Positions 35,481 to 46,385 of a stretch of 64,000 nucleotides of DNA are shown here, in pieces. A program made the position numbers and the translations under genes. The stretch comes from Dillenia suffruticosa (taxonomy: Eukaryota > Streptophyta > Magnoliopsida > Dilleniales > Dilleniaceae). The first letter of the stretch is position 1, and every line of letters begins with the position of its first letter. Location of the stretch: contig JAVTVX010000031.1 in assembly GCA_033439265.1 (NCBI GenBank), positions 19,822,001-19,886,000 of the forward strand, read 5' to 3'. The notes below the pieces were generated by a model. The model searched no databases. It saw only the letters and a program-made list of their open reading frames with translations, and had not been told where the DNA came from.

Positions 35481-36602
35481 GTGTCATGTACCAAAATAAC
35501 CTAAAAAATATATATATATTTTTAAAACAATCCCACCCAAAAAATATTTTCCCAAATAACACAAATTTGTCGGGAATTGGAGACGCGACACTGTGTCGCG
35601 TCTTCAACCCGCGACAACCTAGAGAGAAAGGAGAGAGAGAGAGAAGAGAGAGAGAGAGGAGTCTGCGCCCGTGGGGGGAGGGAGAGAGGGGAGGAGAGCA
35701 GCGGGGAGGGGGCTGGCGGCGGGCGGCGGGCGGCGGAGGGGGGAAGGAGAGAGAGAGGGAGGGTCGCGGCGGGGCGGAGGGGGGGAGGGAGAGAGAGAGG
35801 GAGGGCCGCGGGGGGGCGGAGGGGGGAAGAAGAGAGAGAGGGGAGGGGGGCTAGCGGTGGAGGGGGGAAGAAGAGAGAGAGGGAGGGCCGCGGGGGGCGG
35901 AGGGAGGAGGGAGAGAGAGAGGGAGGGCCGCGGGGGGGCAGAGGGGGAGGGAGAGAGAGTGGGAGGGCAGCGGGGGGGCGGAGGGGGGAGGAGAGAGACA
36001 CAGCGGGGGCGGAGGGGGGAGGGAGAGAGAGGGAGGGCCGCGGGGGGGCGGAGGGGGGAGGAGAGAGACACAGCGGCTCTCCTCCCCCCTCCGCCCCTCG
36101 GGGGAGGGAGAGAGAGGGAGGGCCGCGGGGGGCGGAGGGCAGCAGGGGGCGGAGGGGGGAGGAGAGAGACACAACGGCTCTCCTCCCCCCTCCGCCCCCC
36201 CCGCGGCCCTCCCTCTCTCTCCTTCCCCCCTCCACCGCCCGCCACCAGCCCCCCTCCCCTCTCTCTCTCCTTCCCCCCTCCGCCCCCTCGCGGCCCTCCC
36301 TCTCTCTCTCCCTCCCCCTCCCCCTCCCTCCCCCCCGCGGCCCTCCCTCTCTCTCTCCTTCCCCTCTCCGCAGCCAGCCCCCTCCCCCAGCGGACCCCCC
36401 GCTGCTCTCCTCCCCTCTCCCTCCCCCCGCGGGCGCGGACTCCTCTCTCTCTCTCCTCTCTCTGGGTTGTCGCGGGTTGAAAACGCGACACAGTGTGTCG
36501 CGTCTCCAACTCCCGACAAATTTGGGTTATTTGGGGAAATATTTTTTGGGTGGGGTTGTTTTAAAAAATATATTTTTTTAGGGTTATTTTGGTACATGAC
36601 TC
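35481..36602. mobile_element. Foldback Mutator-like element (about 1.1 kb) with GC-rich, strand-asymmetric interior
   Basis: Terminal inverted repeats of about 140 bp: the left begins GTGTCATGTACCAAAATAAC, the right read backwards begins GAGTCATGTACCAAAATAAC. The two arms stay alignable through CCCACCCAAAAAATATTT, CAAATTTGTCGGGA and GGAGACGCGACAC to GCGACAACC. Flanking direct repeats CTTTTTTG (35472-35479 and 36603-36610, ninth base G/A) fit the 9-bp duplication of Mutator-like elements. Inside, 35630-36070 is G/A only in long runs (units like GGGGCGGAGGGGGGAGGAGA) and 36172-36450 mainly C/T; a short inner switch lies at 36072-36170. So almost the whole element can fold into one hairpin. Open frames of 240-330 codons in all directions are low-complexity artefacts. 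It sits 124 bp past the BAG5-like stop. Confidence 0.88.
35582..35602. repeat. Perfect 21-bp palindrome inside the foldback element's terminal repeat
   Basis: GACGCGACAC, one central T, then GTGTCGCGTC. The matching site in the right arm (about 36483-36505) keeps ACGCGACAC / GTGTCGCGT with a slightly longer centre. Short CpG-rich palindrome, possible transposase or methylation target. Confidence 0.9.
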
Positions 36603-36675
36603 CTTTTTTGAAGTATTTTTACAGCCGTCTCGTGTTTTAATTTTATTATTAACATGTATATGTTTACGATCTCTT

Positions 36676-36709
<34 letters not shown>

Positions 36710-37160
36710 CTTAATATAAATTTATTTTTTGTTTTAATTTCCCTTTAATATTAATAAATCAATTCTTTTATTATGATTTATACTTTTAAAATTTATAATT
36801 AAAATGGGATCTTTGGAAAATTATAAACCACCGCTCCCTATAATCATATATATATTTTTTAATAGGTAATTCGTAATATAGGATTATATAATAAGAAATA
36901 TATTTTTATATAACTATTAAATAAATTAAAATTATTATTAGAATTTGAATATTTTATAAAAATTATTTAAATATATTAGTTAATGAAATTATATTTTTAG
37001 GGCTCGGACCATGGGACTTTTTCTTATTTAACCGCTGATATTCACTTATTTGACGAGGTTTGCTCAAGGGAGATGCTACTGCTGTCATTCACGAAGAATA
37101 GCATTTTTCTTATCTTGTTTTTCCCTAATTTTTCTCTATCTACAGGACTCCACTTGCTGA
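36603..37160. other. AT-rich spacer
   Basis: Contains a TA microsatellite at about 36683-36708 and AT-rich DNA whose part at 36850-36970 resembles the tail of the SINE copy at 54325-54480 (ATTAAATAAAT...TATTAGAATTTG). No gene seen. Confidence 0.5.
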
Positions 37161-37439
37161 TTTAGAGGCAAAAGAAAAGTTCTTTCGCTTTGGTTGGATT
37201 CCCATACAGGCGATGCTGAACATTTGCTGGAGAAACCAGTTCTTATAACCGAAGTTTGCTCCACTTCAAGGATGAAGAAGGATGGTGTATATGAAGTTTA
37301 TGATCAAATCAATGAATCCACAAAGAAGAGGCAAGCGGGGGCAGGTGCCTTGATCTGGCAATTGCTAGCTGAGAAAATGTGGGATACGGTGATCAATTTT
37401 CCCTGGTTGTCTAGAATCATCCCTCTACCTATCAACTGA
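37161..37439 (+). pseudogene. Fragment of a GH5 mannan endo-1,4-beta-mannosidase
   Basis: The frame is open from 37161 and reads WLDSHTGDAEHLLEKPVLIT then EV, DQINESTKKRQAGAGALIWQ and LLAEKM. In plant GH5 mannanases the corresponding region has W-(D/E)SH--DA----KP(V/L)---E(F/V)G with the nucleophile Glu, then RRGG-GAG-L-WQL; here TEV keeps the Glu and GAGALIWQLL is clear. Only this C-terminal part was found: nothing in 36603-37160 encodes the upstream barrel, and the tail after WQLL is not family-like. I read it as a relic of a captured or decayed gene; an acceptor-like CTACAG lies just before it. Assignment is by motif memory, moderately sure. Confidence 0.5.
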
Positions 37440-37934
37440 TAACAGAACAATCTTGTTGGCTTCGACAGTTATTCGCAAATGCCAAAAGCGAGGACCGCTG
37501 CTCCCATTACGGGTCACTTTGTATGCTTTGATGACCAAGGCTTTTCACATTTGATTTATAGGTCATACCTGTACAAGAACTAAATATGTTCTTTCTAATG
37601 TTAGTATATTCATTCTAGGAAGCTATAAAAATATAGAGAATATGGGCAACATTCGTTGACTATTGTGTTTATGCGATTATCCGGCAAAGATGCTGGTAGA
37701 GGAACTGTCTACTCACAAGTGGATTCCTGATCTAACCGAAATCTTTTGGAAGTAGGTCATCTACAATTAACTTGAACAAGATGGATAAATGATTGAAGAG
37801 GGAATGAGAAACAGAAGAATCATACTAGATAAGGACTCATCTATGCCATTGAGTTTATAGACCTAAGAAGGATAGTTTATTCAGTAGCACAGTATGGCGG
37901 CACAAGGTGTATATGATAGAACAGAATTCATAGG

Positions 37935-38230
37935 TTATGCTGAGCAGCTGCATTTGCAGCGTGGCATGCACCTTTTGCAATATGATAGAGTTGGATCCCC
38001 ACAATCGCAGTTGCATTTCTTGACGCATTCTGAGTGCGAGGCACCACTCACAACCATTGAGCCATGCAACGCAGAATCAGCACGCAATTTGGACAGCCAT
38101 ACTTCATCCGATCAAGAATGCAGTCCCTGCACTCTTTTCCATCTGTTGGGCAAGCGAAAGCCGGTAAGAGTCCGAAGCATAGCATGAGCAGCATCACTAA
38201 TGCAAGAGCAAGTGCAAGAGCCTTCGTCAT
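37935..38230 (-). pseudogene. Secreted cysteine-rich peptide gene with a single frameshift
   Basis: The minus-strand ATG at 38230 opens a frame with a strong signal peptide (MTKALALALALVMLLMLCFG, cleavage after about residue 26) and a Cys-patterned mature part: CPTDGKECRDC, YGCPNC, ILRC. It stops at 38048. In the next frame the Cys pattern continues without a gap (ECVKKCNCDCGD, YCKRCMPRCKCSCSA) to a stop at 37935. One base lost near 38050 (TGAGT where TGGAGT would keep frame) explains the break, so the ancestral product had about 98 residues. A GTGAGT at the break could be a splice donor, but the frame picks up at once. The pattern resembles small secreted plant peptides with a KEC-DC...GCP-C-PILRCM core. 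Role unknown; it may be a pseudogene or an assembly error. Confidence 0.6.
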
Positions 38231-38311
38231 CTTCTTACATCAAATAGGCCTTTCCCTTGCCCAGTAAGGTTTTTCTATTGCTATTGTGAGAGTGATTTGC
38301 TTAATTCAAAT

Positions 38312-38512
38312 CTTTTTTTTTTTTACTATATTAATCGGTATTCAGAGTCATATTTCGATTAATCTGGTTCAAAACTTACAATATCCCATTTAAAAAAACT
38401 ATTCTCTTAATGTAGTCTACTCCATACTCAAATCGCAAATCGAATTCATGATCTTGATTAAACAATTTAACATTACATTTTTTTAGCCCAACTGACCGTT
38501 GGTATTCAAATC
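38312..38512 (-). repeat. tRNA-derived SINE, family A (copy in reverse orientation)
   Basis: On the minus strand: CCAACGGTCAGTTGGGCTAA, TCATGAATTCGATTTGCGAT, TATGGAGTAGACTACATTAA, then AAATGGGATATTGTAAG, ending in an A-run (T-run at 38312-38324 on the plus strand). Matches the copies at 42581, 54763 and 58021. Confidence 0.8.
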
Positions 38513-39697
38513 TATATATACTAAGTGTGTGATGGCCGGTGAAGGTCTTCATCATCATTAAATGAAATTAAGAGGACATTAAATTTGAGTTTGTCTCGGC
38601 TGAGATATCTTGGGCTGGTCAATATGTCATCGAATCTCTCTACAATCTACACTGTAAGCAAGAGAATAGTTCAAAGAGCGACCACCGCCCCATGTGGCTT
38701 GATCGAGCCTGGTTGCCTCCATAAGCTGTTTCTTGATCAGAGCAAGGCAAAGTGAAAGTTGTCAATGGGCTAGGTCAGTAACCATTGCTCGAATTACTCA
38801 AAACTAGAGAGTTATACCTTACATTGAGAGAGAGAGAGAGAGAGGGCCGTAGAGCTCATACCACTAACAATAAATAATAAGGACGGTCCCCTTCAATAAT
38901 GACCAATTGCTGAATTGTTGTTTACCAACTTGCGCAAAACTTTTTATTTTCCTGTCGGCCATACTTATTTTTGTTTTGTTAAATTTATTTAATTTTTTTT
39001 TAATCCGGAGGACTATGCCCTATTGCAACTAGGAGGAGGGAGAACAAGATTTTGAACCCTTGCTGTCCGTGAGGGGCAAAAAGCTCTCACACCACTCAAC
39101 CAAATGGTCGGCGGTGTCATATTAAATTCTATATCAACTCCAGGACTTCAAATTACAGAGAACAGTCAAATAGTGAGAATCGACGCAAAAGGGTAGAATG
39201 AGAATCCAAGCAAAAGTGTGGATAGTCTTTGTAAGCAACAGGTTCATACCTTTATAATTGCGCTAGAGAGGTTTTGAGGTCAGACAAAAGGTTTGGGTAA
39301 TATGCTTGCCCGTTGTACCTAATTTGAGTAGTAACAAATATTCGATGGGTTTTTCAATACAACACTGGAGTTCAGGTACCCAACCAACAAAAGAAATCGA
39401 AAAAGAAAAGAAAAAGTAATGAAAGAAGAAAACATTTACATGATGAGCATAACATAAACCAATAACACAGTTCCTTCTTTCAGTATTATTCATTCAATTG
39501 AAGTACCAAAGTAGCGCCACACCAAGCAAATGTTGAGAAATCACAAGTCTTAAGAAATGAAAGAATTTTACACCATGGCACAAAATCCCATTTTTGTAAC
39601 ATCAATCATCAATACAGGGTAAAATCTTCAGATGCCTGACCTTGTCATGCAAAGCAATGTTCTAATGTTGAATTACAAGAACCACGCCATAATTGCC
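38513..39697. other. Intergenic region
   Basis: Holds a GA tract at 38828-38845 and a second SINE type at 38990-39122. The rest, up to the V-ATPase gene's 3' end, shows nothing I can name; the frame at 39263-39493 (-) is F/S-rich and unsupported. Confidence 0.5.
38990..39122 (-). repeat. tRNA-derived SINE, family B
   Basis: On the minus strand: CCATTTGGTTGAGTGGTGTG (A-box-like TGGTTGAGTGG), GCAAGGGTTCAAAATCTTG (B-box-like GGTTCAAAATC), then TTGCAATAGGGCATAGTCCTC and a terminal A-run. The spacing of A and B boxes is that of a tRNA-derived promoter. Confidence 0.7.
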
Positions 39698-41204
39698 TCA
39701 CTCTTCTCCACTCAGAATGGGGACAATCAGTGGTTTCATCTGGGCAACATACACAATTGCCCACCTGAAAAGCATAAAGAGGAGTTAAGTTTATCTTGCA
39801 AAGAGAAATTGGTAGCTGAATCAGATGGGTGGACTAGTTAAGGATTAGAACAGCTTCTGTTCCAAGCTTGGTATATTTATATGCAAAATAATATTATCGA
39901 GAGGAATTTTCTACCATTCCCATGTGATATCAATACCCAGAGGGAGGGCGGTCACGCGAGACAAATCCTGGATATCCAAAATTTTACAATTGAAAAAAAA
40001 AATTGGAAAATTTGGAATGACCAGGATTTGCGTATTGTCATCCACAGGATTGTAAAATAACCCTTATAAGGATACCAAAATAAAGAAAGCAAAACAGAAA
40101 ATGAAATGGTTTAGCATGAAGAAGGGCATAAAAACTTACACCAACCAACAACAAACTGTTGCAGTAATGACCAAGGTTAGGTGAAACCTGCAGGACCAAT
40201 CATTTTAGCCATCAGCAATAAGCAGCACGGACAACCAAAAAACAAAATCCAGAAAACTGCACAAAAGCAATATACAACTTTTTGTACCACATATTGCCGT
40301 CTGCATGCTTTCATGACAACATTATCAAATGACTTTCCAAGGTCACGCTTCGCAGGTCATAAAGATTTTCTTCTATGTCAAGAAACAATGCAAGCCCAGG
40401 AAATTGTGCTCATAGATAAAGTGGGCTCAGAATTAAACTAGGGCAATATAATCAATGTGGGAACTTGTCTAAAAGTTCAAAACTCTCAGAAACAGACACC
40501 AAAATACGACACAAGTGGGACAAGAATGCTACAAAACTCTAGAACATAGTCCAAGTTGTGCCACCAAATATTCTAGTAACTCAAAAATTCCCATGACGAG
40601 GGTAGTTTCAGATGCATTTAGGGTTATAATTTCTGGGGAGCAAGGATTATAAGAACAAAGAATACATATTCCTTAAAATTTCTGAAGAGGAGGGGGCATA
40701 GGTCGAAAACCTAATATTACAGTTCCTAGCAAATTCCTTTGTCCTTTTAATTTCATCAATGATGTATGCTAGACTCATTGTTTGCTCATCTCATTTGACA
40801 CCTAATAAACCCCTTTCAATGAATTTAAGCCCCTTTCGCAATCAAGCAAACCATTGAACATCAAAATCGAAACCTTAAGTCGACAGGTTCATCCAATATT
40901 GGCTTAATTGGAACATTGACGAGAAGTGTGTCGCAAAATAAATTTGACCCAACAAAAATAAGATCACTTGACTGAAATAAAATTCATCAAAATATTCAAT
41001 TCGCAGATCGAATATAACCTATCCAATCCCAACAAACGAAAAAATGAAAACAACGTTAACATCGTTGAAAATTGAAGAAAATTTGAGAAGACAAGAGAGA
41101 GCTTACAGGTTTGTAGAAGCTCCTCTATTAAAGCAGATTGTGACAAAGAGAGACGAAAGCACACCGACCATCGCGAAGATTAAGGTTATCACCGCAAAAG
41201 CCAT
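39698..41204 (-). CDS. V-type proton ATPase subunit e
   Basis: Small membrane subunit of the Vo sector of the vacuolar H+-ATPase. Three exons on the minus strand, 41204-41107, 40187-40140 and 39764-39698, in consistent phase, encode 70 residues, the normal length. Exon 1 gives MAFAVITLIFAMVGVLSSLF plus VTICFNRGASTN; exon 2 gives LFHLTLVITATVCCWLV; exon 3 gives WAIVYVAQMKPLIVPILSGE plus E. Two hydrophobic helices separated by the conserved CxNRG-STNLFHLTL loop match plant VHA-e. The short exons explain why no long frame is seen. A CT tract on the coding strand (GA at 41211-41249 on the plus strand) lies directly before the ATG. Which e isoform it is cannot be told. Confidence 0.94.
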
Positions 41205-41207
41205 CGT

Positions 41208-41244
<37 letters not shown>

Positions 41245-42580
41245 GAGAGGATTGTTTTGATGTTTGTTCACACCCCTTTCTGCAAATGACGTGCGACGCG
41301 TTTTGATGTGTGAAATTTGGAAATAAAAATAAAATCAGGACAATGGAGATTTGTAAATTTTTTTAATGATCACTTTATTTGGCGGAAATTTTGAGAAATT
41401 TATTTATTTATTTTAAGAAAAAATAAAAGAAATGCAAACAAAATAGAACATAAAACAATTGATGTTGCTTTTTTTTTTTTCCATTTTTTGACGACTTTCT
41501 TTTGTTTCTTTTTTTTTAAAGAAAAAATATATAAAAATTATTGTTGTTATTCTTAATAGACCAAATTATCAAGCTTGCATGTGATGCAACCTTGTGGGAA
41601 ACTATCAAGTATGGGAGACCATTTCAAGCCCATTTCTGGTTTCAAGTCTCTTGGTAGGCAACAAGGGAAAACCTTCTTTACCCTAGCCCAGTTTGCCCAA
41701 AAGGGTAATAGGGCCAAGTTTTACTTTTTTTTTTTGGGTTGGGGGGGGTTGGGGTTTTCAAATTCTAGGTCAAATTCTATCATTATGAGAAGCTCGACCT
41801 AACGACATTGCATTAGAAACTAGAGATTATGATCTTTATTTTTTTTGGTAAAAGATTATAATCTTTATAAATATTCTCATGGGGATGGTGATCACCCGAA
41901 GCAGCAACGACCTTCAATTAGGAAAAAAATTATTTTGTGTATACTTTTAGTGGGATTGTTTTTTAAGATATTATTAAAATCCTTTAAAATATTTATTTAT
42001 TCTATAAAAGATCATGCTTGCCCCCGTCCCCTCCCTTGCCTCCTACAACTTGTGTTTTGTTCATCTTGGATAAATATTTAGCTTCACCCCTAGTGATAAT
42101 GGTTGGATCGATATTCAACGAAATTTGATCGTTTCATCGTTGTATCCCATGGGAAAGGTTGATTTTTGAATTAAGATCTAATGATCACTTAACTCCTACA
42201 TTTTGATATTCATAGAATCATAGAAAATTCTTAGAAACTACTTTGGGTTCAGTTTCAGTTTGGAGAAATAGAGAATATTATTTTGATTTTCATCTTGAGT
42301 TATGTATCAGATTAGTCTAGTTTAAATATTTACAAAGATCTTATTTAAACAACGGCTCTTCCAATATATTTTTTTATTTTTAAGTTTCGAATTTAAGATT
42401 TTATTAAAAAATTTAACATTTCATCTTATTAGGTCGATTGTTTGTTGGTGACTAAAAGAATATAATTTTTTTTGTTTACACGAAATTCAAATCCCAAATC
42501 AGATAATTAGAGAAAGAGGGTTGTACCTACTAACATATCCTTTTGGAAACAACTAAAAGAACATGACAGTAGAAAGATAG

Positions 42581-42759
42581 TATCAACGACCAGTTGGTCT
42601 AATGAGATATGACACTAAATCTCTTAACCAAAATCACAGTTCGATTCACGACTTGGGTATGGAGCAGACCACGTTGGGAGGATAACCCCCTAAATGGGTC
42701 ATTGTAAATTCTGAATCAGATTAATTGGATTATGATTTCAAATACCGAAAAAAAAAAAA
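42581..42759 (+). repeat. tRNA-derived SINE, family A
   Basis: Reads GACCAGTTGGTCTAATGAGA (A-box-like), CACAGTTCGATTCACGACTT (B-box-like), GGTATGGAGCAGACCACGTT, GGATAACCCCCTAAATGGGT, then ATTATGATTTCAAATACCG and an A-run. Best-preserved copy of the family in the window. Confidence 0.85.
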
Positions 42760-45700
42760 GTAGAAAGATTGTCCTAAAGAGAGAGAGATTGTCTGTACAA
42801 AAAAAAAAAGAGAGAGAGAGAGAAAGATTGTCCATGCCACCTTCAATCCAACCAAAGCCCAACAATTTGGGCCAAAGGCCCTTGGTCCATAGGGTTTCCT
42901 TTGTCGTTATCTCACTCATCATTGAATCGGAAAATATTGGTGTAGGGACGAATCTTGTATGGGCCCTTACTTCCCTTAGCTATGTCCACGCAACTCTTTC
43001 CACCATATAACTGCGCTGGGGGTTCATGTCCACAAGTGGAAACACATTTCGTCATGAAAGTATGGATGGTATAACATACAATATCTTGTTTTCGTTGAAC
43101 TATTCAAATATCAGAGATACCAACCCAAAGATTGAATAGAGTAATTCATTAAAGAGTAATCCAATTCATAAACATTAATCCACCTTAACATGTTGTAAAA
43201 ATTCTTCTAATTAATTTAAAAGATATTTTATAGCATTACTATAAATATATTTTAAAAGTATAATATTATCATTAATTTAGAGACAAAAAGTGAAAACACC
43301 AATGATTAAGTAATGTCAATGAATTATAATTCAACTGCTATTATCACATCACCTAGAAGTCTCGAATTTGAGCCTCCAATAGGATAAAAAAAAGATCAAA
43401 CAATAAATTCTCTTGGATCTCATAAATAGGTTCTTTGCATTCTTGCTTGATCCCTCGATTAAGAATGTGGTGTTTACCCTTGACATTCTTATAATCTATT
43501 TTTGCAGTCTTCCCCGCCTATATTGTTAGCGGTGTTGGGAAGAATTGGCAATGGTTCCCCTTATCAATGATCGTCTAGTTTTATTGTTTCAGTACCTTTT
43601 TCTGTGGTTTCTTCTACCTATATACATATACATATATATACATAAACGAGAAAAATAAATTAATACAAAATATATTAAATATCGTGCCAAATTACAGGAA
43701 TTAATAAACTTAATTATTGAAATTCAAAACTCAGATGAGATAAAAAAGGTACTTAATTTTATTATCGAAAATTGAATTGAATGAGATCTTGGTTTGGACA
43801 ATGTCATGGGTCTGACTTTCCAGATCAAATATATTCTCACAAAACTCTCTGTATGATGGGGGTATTAAAAAGTGGAGTGATGCATTGACCTGCGGACCAT
43901 AACCCTTTTATAGCTATAAGGTGACTTTTACATTCTAAATTTATCTGTTTAGTTTATGTCAACTATCCTTAAATTACCCTTTTGACATTTCCAATCTAAC
44001 TCATCATAGATAATAAATATTCATTAGTATTTATATATTTATTTATTTTTATATCCTATGAGATACTTAAAATCAAAATACAAAATTTTTAAATTTAGTA
44101 GATTACTTTCATATAAGTTTATTTTAAATGATAATATGTATTACATGATTATTTTTAATGTATAATCTCAATGTTGAATTAATGATCCATAAAATGTATA
44201 TTATCCTTTTTGGTCTGTGCCACATCGAGGCCAAATAGCCCAATCAAAACTAGGCTACATGGAACATGCCATACTTCCCGGCTAAAACCAATCTCGTGCC
44301 ATAAAAGCCCTCTAATGGGCAATATTTAGAAGTCTGTAAATCTCTCACAGATTAGATAAAAGATGGCCATTAGTGGCAATGGCTAGCTGTTGTAATCTTT
44401 GCATGGTATGATTAACAGATAATTAATTTGCTTAATGAACACTTGGGAATTAGTGTAGTAAGAGGCTTCGTCCGACCCCGAGTAATGGCATTGATAGCAG
44501 CACCAAGTAATGGGCTAGGTCTCCATATTTTTGAAACATTTTCTTTATTTAAAATTAATTGTGAATTTACAATATGCACCTTTCACAAATCCAGCACTTC
44601 TCTCCTTTTACCCTCCACTCCTCTCACCGTCTCTCTCTAAGCCATCTCTCTTTGAAGTTCAAGGAATTTTTTACATGAGAAAGAAACAAGGACAAAAAAG
44701 CCATATTTATTAATACAAATTTGAGGAGAATTTGTGTTTGCTACATTTGTGAGTCTTTGACCCAGCTGAGTAGAACAACTGATGGGGATTGGGGATCGAA
44801 AAGAAAAGAGAGTTTAGAAATATTGTGTACCAGATCATATAAAATAAATACCGACGTTTGATTAGCTTAGTCAGAAAAATACAGAGAATTATATTAATTA
44901 TATAAAAGCGGAGTCAACGACGGATCGATTCAGATTAATTAAAATAAAATCTTAGATATTACTTCTTATGATTAGTGTGAGAATCAAGTAAGAATTATAT
45001 TAAGCAATTGTCAAAAAGGTTAAGAGTTCATGTTGAGTTCTATGGATATAAAACTCCTAATTATATATCTCCATTTACCCTACCCGAACGTACAAAATAA
45101 GTTCAAAGAATAAATATTAACATTAAATTCTATGTGCTACGTCTTCAATATGGAAAATTAGAAAAAAAAATACGCATATATTATTACTATTTGAATTTCA
45201 TAATTTTACATCATTGAATGTTGGTTTTGAATTCTAAAAAGTTGCGGTTCATTGGCTTAGTTACAAATTTTTTTTGGTTATATAAGAATTCAAACCTAGA
45301 TTTTAGTATTGAAAAAAAGGGATTGTGATGACCTGACTGTCCCCTGTGAACTATGCTTAGTTACAATGTAAATGAAAAGGGAGAGGGGAAGGTAAAAGAG
45401 ACACTGGTGCCATAATTTTGGAAAAAGATTCTCAAAATATAATTAATTATTAATTTTTTTAATTGGAAATTGACAAAATAAGTATATTTTTAACAAATAT
45501 ATTTTACTTCTATTTCTCCTTAATAGTAAATTAATACTCAAAATGATCGGTATAACTATCATTAACTAAAAATAAGCAAATATGAATTTCAATATCAAAC
45601 ATAATAGTAATTTGAGTTTGATTAGAGCTCTAAGAAATATAATAGAACTCGCTAAAATAAAAAATAAATTTTGAAGAGAAAGAAAAATTTTACCTTGTCT

Positions 45701-46204
45701 TTAATTTTTTTTTGGTTGAATTATCTTTTCTTTAATGGCCATAAGCTAAATTCGGACTTTAATGGCCTTAAGCAAAATTCGGATAGGATGTGCATTGTTA
45801 GGCCATTTGGCACAACAAACACCCCAGAACCCAAAGAGGAATTGATGAATAGATAGTTAGGGAGCAAGTGAAGGTAGCAAATTTGTACACCTCAAATTCA
45901 TAGTTTAAGAGATAAACTTATCGAAGCATCTTGAACTTACATTCTCATCCCTAGCAATCTCTATCTTCAAAACCCAGAATTTTGAGTACAAACAATGGGT
46001 TCATTTCTATCCAAATCCTCTTTTTTAATCCCCTTTTGTCATCATTAAACCTCATTTCGTGCATTGTTGGAAAAGCCCCCAACTGATTGCTTAAAACAAT
46101 GCATACACCCCCCCCCCCCCCATGTTGCATATAATGCCAAGGGTCTTTTCAAGTGGAGTGGCGTCATTCTCCTTGAATGGAAAACTACTTGCGCCACATT
46201 AATA

Positions 46205-46385
46205 TTTAAAATTATATTTTAATTAATACGATCTAAATATTTATAAAATTTTATTTAAAAAATAACTCCTAACATAATTTTTTTATTTTTAAATTTTAAA
46301 TTTTAAATTTAATTAAATAATTTAATACTATGTTCAATTAGAATAACCGTTCATCGATTAAGCTATTGATCCATAGGATATTAGG
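46205..46385 (-). repeat. SINE-like copy, AT-rich family C
   Basis: The minus strand carries GGTTATTCTAATTGAACATAG, an AT body with AAAATTATGTTAGGAGTTA, then AGATCGTATTAATTAAAATA and ATTTTAAATATTAATG. The same order (AAATTACGTTGGGGAAGTTC, GATCGAATTAGTTAAAATA, ATTTTAGATATTAAT) is seen at 58826-58990 and, partly, 13797-13975 and 42355-42445. Confidence 0.45.

Noticed and set aside
35477..36597. Long open frames (125-334 codons) on both strands inside the GC-rich element
   Set aside because: They encode only Arg/Gly/Glu or Pro/Ser/Leu low-complexity sequence in every frame, as expected from purine/pyrimidine repeats, and lie inside the foldback transposon.
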